From contig VYZB01000095.1 in assembly GCA_013397455.1 (NCBI GenBank), positions 596,809 through 660,808 of the forward strand: a DNA stretch of 64,000 nucleotides, read 5' to 3'. Shown one piece after another: positions 1 through 15,500 of this stretch. Position numbers and translations under genes: made by a program. The DNA is from Crotophaga sulcirostris. Its lineage: Eukaryota > Chordata > Aves > Cuculiformes > Crotophagidae. The stretch's first letter is position 1. Every line of letters begins with the position of its first letter. The notes beneath the pieces are model-generated. The model did not search any database. It was not told the origin of the DNA and worked only from the letters and a program-made list of their open reading frames with translations.

Positions 1-3000
1 TTCTTGGGGGACTTGCCTGGCACCCCAATAGGCGCAGCAGCCCTGGCTGCAGCAGCTAAGGGACACACCACATGCTGGAGCACGCATTTGCATCAAGTGT
101 GACATTTTTCCTTACAAGCCCTACTACATAAAACACTTCCCTTCTCCCGGAAATGCTCTGCTTCCTGTAGGGAGGAGGAGCAGCCTCCTCAGTGTCCAGC
201 AAATGTTCCCAGGTCCCTTTTAGCCTGACTTAGCAGGGAAATGCAGCTTCTCTGAAGGTGCTCTCTCCAGTCGCCTCCCAGTAACTTTTGAAGTTGTTGG
301 CTAACTTCTGCCAACCTTGACAGATGGTGGGAAGCCTGGAAGATATCCCAGCTGTCGTGAAAGCTGGCAGGGGGCAGGGGAGGGCAGGAGCCAGCTGGCC
401 AAGGAGCACATGTGCTGCTCTGGGCAAGCCACAGTGCATTTCAGTATCGCCTGGTGGATGGATCACAGGGACACAAGGGAAGGCTAAGGCTCGCATTGGA
501 GAGAAAAACAAAGGATTTAGGAAAATCCTTTAGGAAAAGGTGCTTTATTTAATAGAAAAACGGTTGTTTGGCTTTTCTGGCCACAGAAAATTTTTTTGCT
601 TTTATGTCATCAGCTCAGCCTACATGGTAGAATGCACTTAGTTCTACCTGCTGTACTCATAGTGAGAGTATCGGTATCCACGGTCACAGAGCACATTTTG
701 AAAACAGTATTTCTTTCACAAAGATTCTCTTGTCTTGTTTCAGTCTGAGCAGTGCTCAGTGAAGGGGTAAGACAGAGAGAGGTGCTGCAGTTCCAGCCTT
801 GGTCTGGAGCTCTGAAGAGCATTTATCGTGTACATGTGCCAGGGCCAGGTGATTTCTAGCTGCAGTTCTTTGTGTAAAATGCCACACTGGATCTTTTGCT
901 GTATTACATAAGCTGGATCTAAGCATGAGTTAGCACAAAGGAGGATTCATGCAGCAGCAGGAGGCGGGACAGCAGGGACTGGACTATAGCCACAGTTCTG
1001 GAGTGATGTCTAACGGTATTTTATGGTCACTTTGGAAACTAGAGTGTAATAATCACCGTTAATTCTGTAATTGAAAAGTAGATTGATTTGTTTTGAGTGA
1101 CAATAGGCAGCTGTATCAAACAACTTTTAATGCATTTTTTTTTAAAGAATCTCTGAAGATAGCCTGTGTTCCTTCTTTCTACGCTCTCAGGTGAAAGATA
1201 TTTAGAAAGACTTTCTTGTTTCAATAACAGTACATTATTACAAATCACACCCCACTGAGACTTCTTTAGGACAAGAACTGGATATAAAATTCTTAATTAA
1301 AGGAGGAATATGCTTTACATAATTCTGCTACTGATATCCACTATTCCCAAGAATAACAGATTAAAGCTTATACGGTGAGACCAAAAAAGTAGTGAGAGGC
1401 GAGGGCTGGTGGAAGTTAGGAAAACTGCACCATGTTCAGACTTCAGGCATGTTGCTGCTCATCTTCAGAGCACATCTTTTAATTTGAACACCCCTTGCAC
1501 ACAATGAGTGGTAATAACTGAGGAAGGAGTTCATAGGATTAGCTGTGCCCTACCCCTGCCTCCAGTCCCACCTATTTAAACATTGCACAAACCAATGCAG
1601 AAAGCCCATTCTGTTTCTTCACCTTTTTGTCTTTGATTATAGCCAATGTGTTAGTTAGTATGCAAAATAAAGGTCAAATTCTGTGAGCACTGACATGCAA
1701 ATAATCAGAACCAAAACATTTATACACATATAGGCTTCCCAGATTGGACACTGACTCTTGTAAGAGTTAACTTGACACGTTACAGGCCCCTTTCTCTGGT
1801 TTTGGGTTTAGTAGTTCAGTTTTTATCTAGGTCTGAGCTGAAGCCGTGGCACTGGGCTGTGGCACTCCTGGTGCAGAGGCCAGGCCGGCACTAGATGGCT
1901 CCCCAGCCACGGGCTTGGGTTTTCTTTAGAAACAGAGCTTTCTAATAATATCTTCGCTTCCTGGCTCAGAACTTCATCCAAAATTTCTGCTCCCTCCCAC
2001 TCGTACAGTAGGTTTTACAATTCAGCTGTACCTTCACAGGCAGGGTGTAGTTTGTTTCTTGAAGCAGATGGTAGAAAATAGGATTCTGCTGTGCTCTTGG
2101 CATAGGGTTTAACAGGAACTGGCTGGGACAGCAGGAATTGCTGTCACAGGACATAGCTGTGGAAGAGGGAAGCGTTTCCTGACATCCACCAAAGCATTCA
2201 TGAAGACTTGCAGAACAGAGTTAGCTTAGCTGGGAGCCAGCTTAACTGGCACTAATTGGTTTCCCTTGGCTGGTCATGTCTCTTTGGAAGTGAACTTCAT
2301 GTTACTTTTCACGGAGAAGCACTTATATATGGTCCTTCTGAGAAAGTGACAAGACCCTTATGATTTCAGAAGGCAAACAGCTATCATCAAGCTTCGATTT
2401 TAAGAAATGAACTTTGTAAGCAACTGAATGCTCCTGAAATCCTCTCCCTGTTGTGATACGGTGATCACACAGAAGTTCAACTGTGGACAGCAGCACAGCT
2501 TTGAGTTTGTCTGAAAATCTGCAGATAGAGAGATTGAGTAGCCTCTCTGCAGTAAACAGAAATAAACAGAAACCTAATTTCCTCTTTGTGAAAACAGAGC
2601 TGCATATTTTCTAAACACGGCACACACTAACAATCCTAAGGTAAAGCTTTCCATCTGGGGAACGTGTCACGGAAAAGTAGGTCAGTTTGCGCATCACTGG
2701 ATATGTATTCAGTGGCTTGGACACATGCACTAGTAATGCGGAAATGTTGGCGCAATATACTCCAGAGTTCAAGCTCTATAATGATGGGTTTCAGATGCAA
2801 GTAAAGCTTGATGAAGATCACAGTCACTGAGAACACTGACATTTGTAGCCCATTTAATGATGGCTGTATGATTGCAATTGGCCTTGGGAGCTTCGCTGCT
2901 CCTAAAGGGTGGTTGGTCTTGCTGCTGAACCCCAGGGCAGCACGGGTGCCATCTGAGTGCCTGTTTCTCTACTCCTGCTTCCCTGTTTCTCCTGGAAAGC

Positions 3001-6000
3001 AAGCTTCACGTGTGCTCAGAGGGACCCCACAGATGGGCTGGCAGCAGGACTGCAGTGTACTGGCATGGCCCATTCTCTTCATCTCTGCTATTTCTTCATA
3101 TCTGCTAAGAATAGATCTTTCTGCGGTTTTACAGTTCTCTGGGTAAGAAGTGTGTAGCTACAGTCTCCTACAAGTACAGTCACACCTTAAAAATCTTTCT
3201 GGGTATGTGGAAAGTGTCGATTTCACAGCTCAGGCAGGTTGTTGTAATAGTTGTCATAATAGTCTCAAAACACTTTGCTGCGATGCAGCCCAACTAACAG
3301 TCAGATGCACCCAGTTGTACTGTTCAGAAAAGAACAAAGCACCAAACTGAGAACATTAACAGCAATCATATGTGGAATTACCGTCAACATAAAATTCATG
3401 TGGAAGCACAGTGTAGAAAATCCCAATTTCTGTTGAGTTCTTCACTTTCCCATTCCATGTTAGTGAAACACTTTAGAGAACTACCACAGAGATGTTGTAG
3501 TAAAGAACAATGGCAGTTCCTTGTGCATATTAAATAGATTTTCTCAAGTCCATCCTCTGGAATAGATTAGGCAATACTGGCATTTAAAAATTTTAACCAT
3601 GTGCATTTTGAGGGATGAGAAAGAATAAAAAGTTATTTTGCTGCACATTAAACTTACAAAAGCATTGCTCAGTAAACCTATCCTAAGCTAGCAGCCTTTC
3701 CAAACTTAGACAGGAAACACCTGGACTTCTGTGGTCAAACATCACTGTGAGTGCACTGTACATTTTGGAACAGATCATTTTGAATTGTTAATAAATATTC
3801 ATCTTATTGCAGTAAAACACTGTGTGTCCAGTGTTATAAACATTGGTGGAGCTAAATTAAATACGTGCAATGTTAGTCATCTCGATTTTTTTCCCCCAAA
3901 ATGAATACTTGACTTCCCCTCCAAGAACATCTGAAGTTTTAAAACCTTAAAACCTTAGACGATAATTCTATTGGATATACAATTTAAATATCTCAGTTTC
4001 TGTTATATGTATTCTTTGTTAACACATTCTCCCATCACTTCTAAATGGCTCATTATAAAGCTAACTAAAATGAAGTCTTTGTTTCCTTTCCTGGGAAAAG
4101 TCTTGCACCTTGGCAAACACAGCCCTGTAGGCTCATACAGGAATTTGCTCCCCTAATGGTCTCAATTTGAAAATCAAATCAAATCTAGAGATGTCTCTAA
4201 TTATGTGAAAGCCAAAGGGCAAGATGCAAAATGTATACAAATGCTCAAGCCTTCCCTCAAGAAACTGCACAAAATGTGCAAATCTATTTTTGCTGCATTG
4301 GTGTAACCCGTGTTAGTGATAAAGGGCTCCAGGACCAGGCCCTGAATTGAGAATGTCCTAATTTTAGGAAGAATGATGTAATTGTTGCAAACCAGCCCTG
4401 AACTAAATCAAGACCTGAACTTTCTGCTACAGTGTGCTATTATACCTCCTGAAAGTGCCGGTGATGTGGCTGCAGCAGAGGCAGCCGACAGATCAGTTTG
4501 GATTCTGTTCCAAATCATAACATAGATTCGTTAAAGGTCATGATAAAGAACTCTTGCATGCATCCTGCTGCATATGCTTACATGTAAGGTTAATCTTTTA
4601 CAGATAATTTGCTTAGGTTTTGGGGGCTGTTTCCATGCTTCTCTTGCCTAACTATGTTTTTTAAAGCACGCCTGCTAATACTGTATTTCCATGTCCTAAC
4701 AGTTTGCATTGTTTAGGTTTAACATAAGCATTCACGAATTTTCTACTAAAATATATTGTCCACGAAAAATTAATATATTTTTCTGTCTTTTCTCAAAGCA
4801 TTTTAATACTCAAGAAAACAAGATATCATAAATCTAAGGAGAGAAAAGCTGCTTTCAATTGAGCAGAAAAAAAATAAAAGACAAAGTCTGTTGTGCATGT
4901 GTGTCAACAGTTTTCAAAGCTGTGATCTGAGCACAAAAAGAAATCAGAAAAATCATGCTGCTCATACAGAAAAAAATTCCCTTGGTGAGAACTCCACAAA
5001 CACTGAAGCAGCCTTAAAACTTGGCTTATTGTGTCTGTCTGTAGCTCTACACAGACTACTTGTTTCTATTTTCTGAAGGTGTTGAAAAGTAGAACATGGC
5101 AGCTGTAATTCTGCTGTGAAGCTCCCCCAAACAAACACCAAAACAACCCTGACCACCTGTTTTTGAGCAGACTTCAGCTGTGGAAAATGCCTCTCCAAAG
5201 GGAAAGTGCTGGAGAATATTTATGAGACCCTAAAAGCAAGTGGGTTCTAGCTGAGATTTTTTGATACTCATAGCACAGCATTATTACTAAATAACTATTG
5301 CTTTGTCCGTTCTACCCCGGGGAGGTTATTTATTTGTGCTATCATCATGGTTGTAAAGAGAAGTATTTCTTTACAGTGACATGCATGAAGTAGGTAGGAC
5401 AGGAATCTCAGCCTACATCGTCACCGCTGTCCTAGGGGACAGCTAAAGGTGGGCTCTGGAGCTCCTCTGGTGCTGATGTCACCTGGGCAGGTGACCTGTT
5501 TGGTTGAAGGATAAGCTCAGTGCAAAGCCTGATGTTCAGTGGGCAGAGCATGCTGTAGAGGGGGTAGGAGTCCAGCACTCACAGTCTGCTCTTGCTGGAA
5601 CTGGTCCTTCAGCTGGACATCTTGGGTTTCTTTGCTTGGCCCAGGCAACCAACATAGCTTCCTTCATTTGTATTTGTATTTGCTTCTAAAGGGGATGGAT
5701 GACATCCAGAACATTCAGCACTTTGGGGCGACCTAGGCACTGCTCACAGATTCCTACTCCTCTTAAATATCAGTCATCCTGTGGAGCACACCCTGTATCC
5801 CACGGCAGTCACGGTATCCAAAATTATGTTAAACAGATGAAACTGCACTTAGTAAAACATCTGCACTGCAAATTGTCTCTGAATCATCTTCTTTTTTCAT
5901 GGCATACACAGTAGGGATTTTTTTTTCACTATCCCTTTACAGTGCTAAGGTTAAATAGTGTCATAATCCCCTCCTGCCTGGCTCCCTCAGCTCGTGTTTC

Positions 6001-9000
6001 GGGAAGAAAGCCATGGAGCTACCCTGCACACAGCTCCTCACTGTTGCTGCTCCCTCCAGCCCCCTCAGCTATTGCCACATTCCAGATCATGTTTTCTGTT
6101 GACACTAACAGTCTTGCAAAGTTGCAGGCATTTCGAAAGTCCATTGTGTTCAAGAGATATTAGTATTTTCATAACTCATCAGGCAGTCTGGTATTTAAAT
6201 GACACAGAATACAAACACTGTGTGAGACACCCAAAGTATTCCAAGAAATTCTTATTACAATGAGTGGTTCAAGTGCTAGAAAAGGTAAATGCAAAACATT
6301 CTCTCAGAGTTTGTTAAATTCAGTTTAGCAGCATTGCCTATAAAATAGTAAGGCAGAACAACAAGGAGTACTGGATACTCAGGTTAAAGATGAGTAGAGA
6401 AAGGTGGATGGGCTTCTTAAGTGAATAGTATTCCCCAGGCCATCTAAACTGAGACAATTTTCATTTAATAAAAAGCTCATAGATAATCTGACATGAAGAT
6501 TGTTTTTGCAAAGTGGTAGCAAAGCAAAGTCTTCAGTAGCTTACTTTTTTTTTTTTGACTGATCATGACCAGTCTGATGGAAATGAAATGGATGGAATGG
6601 AAGATTAGCTCACCCATCTTGAACAGATTTAATAATGTTCATTGTCTTTTTTTTTTGTCAGCTTCTTCCTTTAATTAGTAAAGGAGGAGAAGGTCCCGTT
6701 CCTAACAGATCACCTAATTCCCCAGTCCAGAGATGCCGACTGTCCCCACTCCTGGGTATTCTCATGTTTTTCATCTGCTGTCTAGAGAGGCTACCAGGGC
6801 ACTGAGTTGACTTCACCCCACCACAGACAGGCATGCAGAGACTGATCTTTTCCCCTGTAAAGTTCAAAACACAAATGGTCATGGTATCTAGAGACCTTTC
6901 AGTTTAGAATTTATTCCAGCTGGACTGCAGGGCTGGACTGAGATTTCCTCAGTGACTTTGCCCCACGCTGCAGCGCTGAGAAAAAGCTCAGACTGTTCAC
7001 TGCCTCTCCTGCTCCCATGAATGGCCGGTTTGTATGGGTGGTTTTGCCACCAGGCTTGGTACTATGAACACTCTCACTGTTACTGTTTAACTGTAGTAAA
7101 TCAGTTAAAGACTAACTGTGGTGTTCCGGAGAAATATTTTATTTCATGCAATGAGACTGGCCTACAGTCATGTATCTGACTTGCAGACTGGAAAGACTAT
7201 AAAGAACAATGATTTTGAACCTCACTGCACTTTTTTTCAGTGACTTATATACACACAGAGTAAGGAAGAGGAGGACTTTGTGCTTTAGCAAGCTCAGATG
7301 TGAATACATCTTCCCTTTCAAATATGGTACTGGCAGAGAAAATATTCTATTGGGTCTAAAACAACTAGCAAATGGGTATAACTGTGAGGGTATTTTAATG
7401 AAAGAGTGCACTGTGCATTTCTCTAGCTAACTAAATAGGCACCAAAGAGCTAAAAGCAGACCTTATTATGATAACTCCTAAGTGACCAGTTCAAACAGGC
7501 AAAGCACGCCCTGCTTGCAGATGTTAGGATAATGCCTTTCCAATAAACTCTCCAGATTCTAAACTACGGCATTTCATTTTTCCAGAAGCCTCTCAAGTAC
7601 AACCATGTGGATTTTCAATGGCAGAAACATCCTGCTCACAGCTGATGTTTTGTCGGGCTGTTTTCTTCCTGAAGCCAAGTCAGGAGAAAACACATAAATA
7701 TTCTTACAAGCAGGTCACTTATTTTCCAGCTGACATGCATTTTGCATTCTGCCATTTTCACTCTATTTTCCCTACACACAGAATCCATATTGTTACAGGG
7801 AAATCAGTTTATATGAGAAAATTGACCTGGCACAACTTTAATTCTTCTAGCAAAACTTGAGTAAAAACCTGTGCGGACACTCTTTTAATTGGAGATGGGA
7901 ATATTTTTGTGTAATATAGAGCTATTAGGAAAGGATTCAACTGAACTAAATGAGAAAGTTTAATTTGAATGTCAGTTTGGCATCAATTAATGATGTTTTT
8001 TTAAAAAAACCCTTACATTTTTAACATTTTGAGATCCTATGCTTTCTGCAACCAAACTGCCAGGGTTTAGGATACAGAGAGGATGGTAAGTCTGTTTTGC
8101 ATTATTCACCATCTGAATAGGGACTAATCCCACTAAAACATGTAGATATAAACCAGCAAGACATGAAAATCACTAGGCAGTATGTAAGACAAAAAGGAAA
8201 ATCCTTGATGCAAAATATTAGAGAAAATGAGTTTAAAATCCCTGTATGAACAAACTTCTGACATCTGAAGCATGATTTAATACTACGCCAGATGTTGATG
8301 TATTTTATGTTTTAAGAAAAGCATATGATGATTTTGTATAGAATTTTTGCTTTAATTATTAGTGTGTGAAAACAGCATTAAGGAGGTGATCACAGCAAGT
8401 TGAAAGCTTTGCTCCGATTAACAAATTAGCCAGTTCTAAACAGATCAAATAACAGTCAGAAAAGCTGATGACCCTTGAAAGCAGGCTTAAACTTTCATTG
8501 GGCCACTTATTACAGACCACTTGCTTTGGGTGCAAACAATATCAGGTGTGCCCCCTTGGTCCAGAAAATCTCTTTATTAAAAAATGAAAGACCACTCGGT
8601 TTTCACTAGCTGCTTTGAAGTAACAGCAGTTATGCCTAGTAAGAGGGATTTTCAGGACCCAAAGAGTCTGTATTTAAAAAGTGTTTGCTTTCACTGGCAT
8701 ACTCCAATTTAATTAACTCAGATTAATAAGTAGACTATCTATGTTAGCTGCATTTGTAATAGGAAATACAAAATTAAAAAATGAGTCTGTAATCAAATGA
8801 CATTTATAGAAAGGAGCTGGTATTTTCTAAGTTAATACATCAGAAAATATGATGTTGTTTAACGCTGAATAAGTAATTTTTCATATTGTGAGAGATCCAT
8901 TTTGAAAGGTTTTGCCAACTGCAGTAAGGCTGTAAAGTGATATTTATAGAAGCCTTTTCCTGAACTCCAACAGGTGCCGAGTTGGGCAAAGGCACCCTAG

Positions 9001-9542
9001 AAACCGAAAATTTTTCCTTTTCGTTCTTTGGTTTCTTCAAGATGTCTTCTCTAATTTTAAAATGCTAAAAACTTCAGCTTCTATTCAGTATTTACAGGTG
9101 GCATTTGTCAGAAAGGGAAATTATTTCTTTGCTGGCATGTATCAGTATAGTTGAGGACCTGTCTACCGTATTAACTTGCGCAAAGACAGTGTTCTTGTCA
9201 ACACATGTAAACGTGTATAAATTAGGTGAGAGCTCACTAACTGGGTCACTGCATTGCTGTGCAGTTCAGCATGAAAAATCCATTTTTGGCACAGAGTGAG
9301 ACTAGGACAGTACAGCAAATGATACCATATACTAAATTTACAGCTGTTGTGTTGATATCTGTTCATTATCTATCTCATTCACTATAGATTCCTCATTGAA
9401 ATGGCATTCCTCTTATGAAGCTATACTACCATAAGCTATAACATCGAGCTATGAAGGTGGTTTACAGTATTAACATGCAGCTTGTATTTGATATTTTGAG
9501 AAAATGCAGGTCCTGACTTTGCAGGTACTTTTCCATGTGGAA
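1..9542. other. Gene-free intron sequence
   Basis: AT-rich, mostly unique-looking sequence. I see no exon with splice sites and reading frame, no RNA gene and no clear repeat family. Short runs of A or T (for example 6547-6556, 6647-6656) are ordinary. Open frames stay at or below 112 codons and lack domains. Confidence 0.55.
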
Positions 9543-9583
9543 TTTTTTTTATATATATATATATGTATATACACACACATATA
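9543..9583. repeat. AT/AC dinucleotide microsatellite
   Basis: A T-run leads into (AT)n, then GTATATACACACACATATA, a compound AT/AC simple repeat of about 40 bases. Confidence 0.93.
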
Positions 9584-12500
9584 AGCAAATGGATAGCTCT
9601 GGAAATCCAGAACGCCTCTCCCCAAGAATTAGGGAATGGTTTGTCAGTCAATATCTTAGCTAGGGAAGGGTGACATCTGACAGAGCTACCAGTCTTAAAG
9701 CTCAAAACACAGCCAGAGTTCATTTCTGAAGCCCACACATTACAGAACACACCCTATGAGGGGCAACCAACTCAATGAAATCTGTGAGTTTATTCAGGGG
9801 TAGTGCTAAGAGACAAGAGCACAGAACATATTTTCTCAGTCTCCACGTTTCAAGCTGCTACAGAATTTCAGTTCCAAAGTATGATCTAGTCTAGCTTGGG
9901 AATTTTCATATGAAGGTTGTTAGTGCATCTGGTTTGATTTGTTTCTAATCAACCAATGTGGATTTAAAAAATGTATTCCCTTGGAAAGTTTAGCTGATAT
10001 TTTCAAGGAAAACAATAAAGAAAATTCAGCTTTGACATGCACATTTTTTTTGCTTATACAACAAAAACTTTTGCTTTCAAGTCTATGGTGTTCCAGAGGC
10101 GCTGGGGAACAGAACTATTTTTTCATGCCAAAGTATGCATTTCTGTTGTCAGTAGATTATTTAAAGAAACTTGTCCTGTTAAATGAAAACCCCCAGTGCA
10201 TCAATTCATAAAAAAAATTGTCAGTATCAAACTAAAAAAAAATAATCAGAATTAAACAATGAAAAAAATACTGCAGGTCTATGTATTTCTATCAGCTACT
10301 GAAATTACCTGTGGGAATCTCAGTTTTCTGTGAGTCAGAGCTGTGCCCCAGCAGGGCAGCAGACCTAAGGAGGCACCCAGAGACCAGTTTTTTTTTGTTT
10401 CCACTTGGTTTCAGCATCACAGCCTGTTGGTTTCCTGTTCTGTGTCACGTTCCAGTTCCCTTTTATTTGCCTGGATATTTCTCTATTTGCTGGTTGCCCT
10501 CCAGTCTCAGTTGGCTGCTGTAATTAATGGGTTTGATATCCTTCTTACTTCATCCCTACCACTTTCTGGATCACTGAGCTACAGCCATTTGAGACATTTA
10601 CCAACTTCCCTGTGCTTTGGTTGATGCCCAGCTGCAGAACATGCACTGCTAAGTAGAACTTGGATCCTTTCTACATACAATGTGGACTAACTAGGGAGGT
10701 TTCCAAAACAATAGCATTTCACAACACCTTTTTGTGCATTATATATTTTAGTTGAGATTGGTAAAAATACCTGTAATTAGTCATCTTTGGCATCTTTTCA
10801 GACCATTTTTTCAGTTACTTACACTTTACCAGTTTTATCCAGGAGGTTGAAATTATCCATGCTGGATATCTGCTTCGCATTTGGTTTTGTGGAAAAATTT
10901 GCAAGCAAAAACACTGCCCATCTGTTTCTGAGAATGAATATGGGGGAAAATATGCTGGTTTGCACACTGTAAGTATTAGGACATCAAACCTCTCGCTTCG
11001 CAGGCGGGCTGCAGTGGCACTTTGCTTTGGCTCTTAAGGTGACCAGAGCCTTTGGCTGTGCTGGGCATGCCCCCTGTACCTGTGCTGCTCCCAGCTTCCC
11101 TCTTGGGCCCTGGAGACAAGGGACTGGATGAAAAAGGAAGAAGTAGCTTGGCTAAACCCACAGGGCGATGGTGTAGCCTGGGGTTTGTGGTGTGCAGGGG
11201 CAAGCTGTGCCTGCCCAGGCCAGGGCTGGCTGGGGCAGGAGGTCCAAACTACCGGGTTCGACGCCAGGGCAAAGGAGCCAGAGGGACACATGCTGCATGA
11301 GAAACCAGAAAGGCAGTGGGTGATGATGGGAGAGTTTTTTTGGGGAAATATGGTCTGTTTTTTTAAACAGTCAAGCATTGCTATGCTGGTGGGCTGCAGA
11401 GCACTCAACATGAGCTTTTTGCAGGTGGTCACAAGCTGAACATTCCCCAGTGTGTTAATGTCCAGCGTGGGGCACCTCATCCAGCTGATCTCCTAGGGTG
11501 CTGCCACCCCACCACTGCACGCTCCAATAGCGTCCTTGCTCTAAACATTCAAAGTGATGATGTAACTCTAAATACTCTGAGAGATCAGGTCTAAGGCTTG
11601 TGACATATAAAATCTGACCCATCACCCACCATGGGGTGTCTTTTTTCCTGTAATTCAGGATCCCACCTCTTAATATTATCTCACTTTGCAGTAAGGAAGA
11701 TTAATTAATATTTGTAAAAAAGACACAAAAAGGGACAACGGTGGCAAAATTAGCAATTCTGTTCTTGAATTTCAGACCGTGTCAGTAAGCCATGCGAAAC
11801 CCCCGCTGAGCAATCAGGAACACACAAGTACTGCAAAGCTGCTCGTCCCAGGCAGTGCCCTCAGTTGTGTGCACTTAAGGGAGGTTTAGGGGACAGTGTG
11901 TGATCATAGGAATAAAGGAAAGAATATTTAGCTGCCCTAGTTAGTGAGCCTTTCAATGTACAATTTAACAATCTTTTAATGCAATTTGTATGTAAAGTGC
12001 GATATATGAATTTCAATGTGAAAGCCCTTTGTGCGTTGCACATCGTGGAGCTTCTTGCTGTTTGCTTTAGAAATTCTTAACTGCCCCACTGATGCAGACC
12101 TGCACACACAATAACCCTTAACAAATTGCTCTTGCTGATAATCAAGGTGGCAAGGGCCAAGGTCAGAGTTCAGCTCTTTCTGATGTCGAGGGCCTTCTGT
12201 AAAGCCCAAAGCAGCATGTGATGCAGGAGTGCTCTTTAAGACCAGCTGCCATTAAAGGCTGTGCTGCTTCACGCTTCGCTGGAAGCTGGCTGGGACACTT
12301 GCTTACATGAGTGGGTAGTTTAAAGCTCCTGTTGGTTAATCCCTCAAATGGCCTAGTGACTCCTTTCATGAAGTACACTGGGAGGATTAAAACTGCCTGA
12401 TTTTTTTTCCCCTAAAGCTCACAAGAAAGTGCTAGCGTAATTTTAAAAGGCTGTAAGAGCACCTGAAAATGCATTTTAAATAGAAACTGATATATAAAGG

Positions 12501-15500
12501 ATATGGACATTAGAGTTTCATGGGTTCCAGACAAGCTTAAAGTGATTATTTAACATGGATTATACAAAGCATTAGGACAATATAGATTATATCTCTGTTA
12601 TAGTTGGGCTAATGCTACAAAGCTGGGGGGAAAAGGCTAGTCTCATATTCAAAGCTTTCCTTCTCCTCAGTCAAGCTTTTATGTTCCCTAAGGAAAGCTG
12701 GCATGCCTAAAATGATTATAGGGAAAAATCTGACACTTTTATTAGTGCCTTTTCAGGAAGAAGCTAATATTCAACACAGAACAACACTTTCTCCTTCAAA
12801 CTTTAAAAACCTGAATGTTAACTGTGACATTTATAATTCTAACCTCAGCAGCAACAGTCATGTATTAAAGGGTGAAATCACAAGGAGTTGGAAGGCAACA
12901 TGACCATCAGCGTTTGGCTCTTCTGAATGCTTAGGGGCTTATCTCTTCCTACTGTGTCAAAAAAGACAGTTGGGTGCCCAACCTGGGGATCTGGATTTCA
13001 TTAGGCAGCAAGGATCTTTGCTAGGGGCTACAGAGCTCAGTTTTACATCATTTTAGGTCTGTTTTGGGATCTAAAATAGAATTTGGCCATGGCTGTGATG
13101 ATATTCCTTCTCGTCTGAAAAGTACCCCAAGGTTTTCTGTGCTGTCTCCTCCTCTGTGGCTGCATTCCTCATGAATTGGAGTTTTTCTGCTTTAAACATA
13201 TGTAATTTTGAGTCATCTTTTTTTCCATGCAGATAAGCAAGTTCTTTGTGTCACCATTTCTTATGATGACCAAAAACCAACACACCTTATTCTCATATTT
13301 CAGTTTTCTAGATAACCCAAACACTTTTTGCTACTAAACTTGACGTTAAAAGTAATTACAGGAAAACCAGGTTGTTAAACTTCTTTGAAATCCTGTCTCT
13401 GCTTCCTCGTTACTTCAGTCAGTGGGAGAGTGTACAGACTGAGTTAAGTAGTACAAATCAACATGTATGATTATCTACTTAATAAACTTCAAAACAAAGG
13501 TCTCTATACTTCCCATCTGTGGTTTCTTAGTCCTTACATAGTCTGTCTTCTACTGTGGGGGTCTTCAGTCAGATCTGATGCAGAACATCAGAAAAACATG
13601 TATTTCGAAGTGAAACATCCTGCAATTATCCTTGCAGAACTGCTTACTATGATTTTTTTTTTCTGGTAGTTTATGCTTTCCCTTTGCTGCTTTACAACAG
13701 CATTTTAAGATACAGCAGTCAGGCACTACCACTTATCTCAGCTGTGAATAAGGCACTGCTCAGGGCTGCTCTTCAGGGTTACTGTACCATTTGTTATTTG
13801 GGGAATACACTTTCCTAGGATTTTGACAGAACAGTGATGCATGCTGATGTTTTAATCCCAGTGCCCCTTCTAAAGCGTCAAAGTGCAACCTCTGAATGCT
13901 GCTGTGCTTTTCTGCATTGCAATGAATGGCTGGCTCTGTGACATGGGGCACTGGAAATTCCCTTGGAATCTACGCCCTGCACTGTTACAGACATTTTGAT
14001 GTAAGCTTGGAAATTTTACAACTTGCTTATTCATACTTATTTAAAAATGGTCCAGAGAAACGAGCCAACTTCTTACCAACACATTGGCCATTCTTCTGAA
14101 AGTGTAAAAAGATGACAGCATTTAGTATAAAATGTCTTTCACAATGTAAATATTAGCTGATGAAATGTACTCCTCATTTTCTACATTAGCAGCTTTATTC
14201 TTCTTCAAAGTGTAACTTGAAGTATTTATAACTTGTGCTGATTACAAATGGCATATTTTTTTTTAGTTCTAAGGAAATTTTCTCACTAGTAGTCAACTGC
14301 TTTTATCACTTTGTACTCCACTAAAATATTTACTAATGGTATAAAGAACCAGCAATGAAGAGTTTTGAAGGTATGCAGAACATATTAATGCAACTAAAAG
14401 GTAAAATAATGCTACTTTTTGTACTTAATTCTCCAACTAGTTCTTGTAACAAAGTCATATGGGAAGGCAATCTGATCCCCATCTTGCCTGTTCAGAATTG
14501 TTTATGGGATATGATTAGTCTTCAATAAGTCAAAGATGTGAATTTATATTTTCTTTTGTACCCAGGCGAGGCTACAAGTAAATATTATATGACTTCAGAG
14601 GAATTAAGTATATAATAATAAAGTGGATCAAAAATCCAGCCAATTGACTAGGCAAATAAACAGTACCCATAACTCCACAGATCTTTAACTGGAATAAGAA
14701 AGTAAACAGTCAAGCAGCTTTCAAACAAATTAAACTAAGTAATGTGAGAAATGAGAAACCTCTTTAATTTAGTTATAACAGAAAGGAAAAGAAGAAATGA
14801 AACCAAAAGAATAGGACAGATCTTTTAGTGTTACAGTTCTTTTTCTGTTGAACACAAAAAGCAATGATTTACATTAACTATACATTAATCATCATTTTTT
14901 AACTGAACATGTATTTTCCAGCAAACTGATGAGATGATGACAGCTGCTGAAGGCTTTCCTATAAATGACATTCTTCAGCATTTTACTAACACTGTGCTGA
15001 ACTGCTCCAGTATTTCATCTCTATGAATTAATCTCTATGAAGTAATCTTATGGCTGTGCTTTACTCATTTACCATTACTTACATGCACATATATTCCATG
15101 AAGGACTAGGGTTCACATTTCTACATAAATACATACGCTTTAAGTCTCTCATTACTACTCTCTTTAGCCATATACTAAGTGATGTTAGACATGAGACCGA
15201 GTTAGTATGTTGATTCTGGAATGCAGCAGTTACACGTGGTTGACTGGCCCCTTTGCTAAGGTTTATAGTGTTGTTTTGTAGCTTATAATATAGGCAGTTT
15301 TTACAATATAACGCCCCTGATAATAAAATTAAAATTGTTACGTAAGGCCATGACTAAATAATGAAACCACTGCTATATTTAATTTACCTATTAAATTCTG
15401 CGCAGCAGTAAATGCTGTTATAGAGTTTGTTATAAATGTAAGTAACCTCAAGATTGCTGCCAACACTTCAAACATAAAATTTCTGTAAAGATGTTGGAAT

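Noticed and set aside
11034..11480. 148-codon minus frame overlapping a 103-codon plus frame
   Set aside because: Overlapping open frames on both strands in GC-richer DNA point to composition, not coding.
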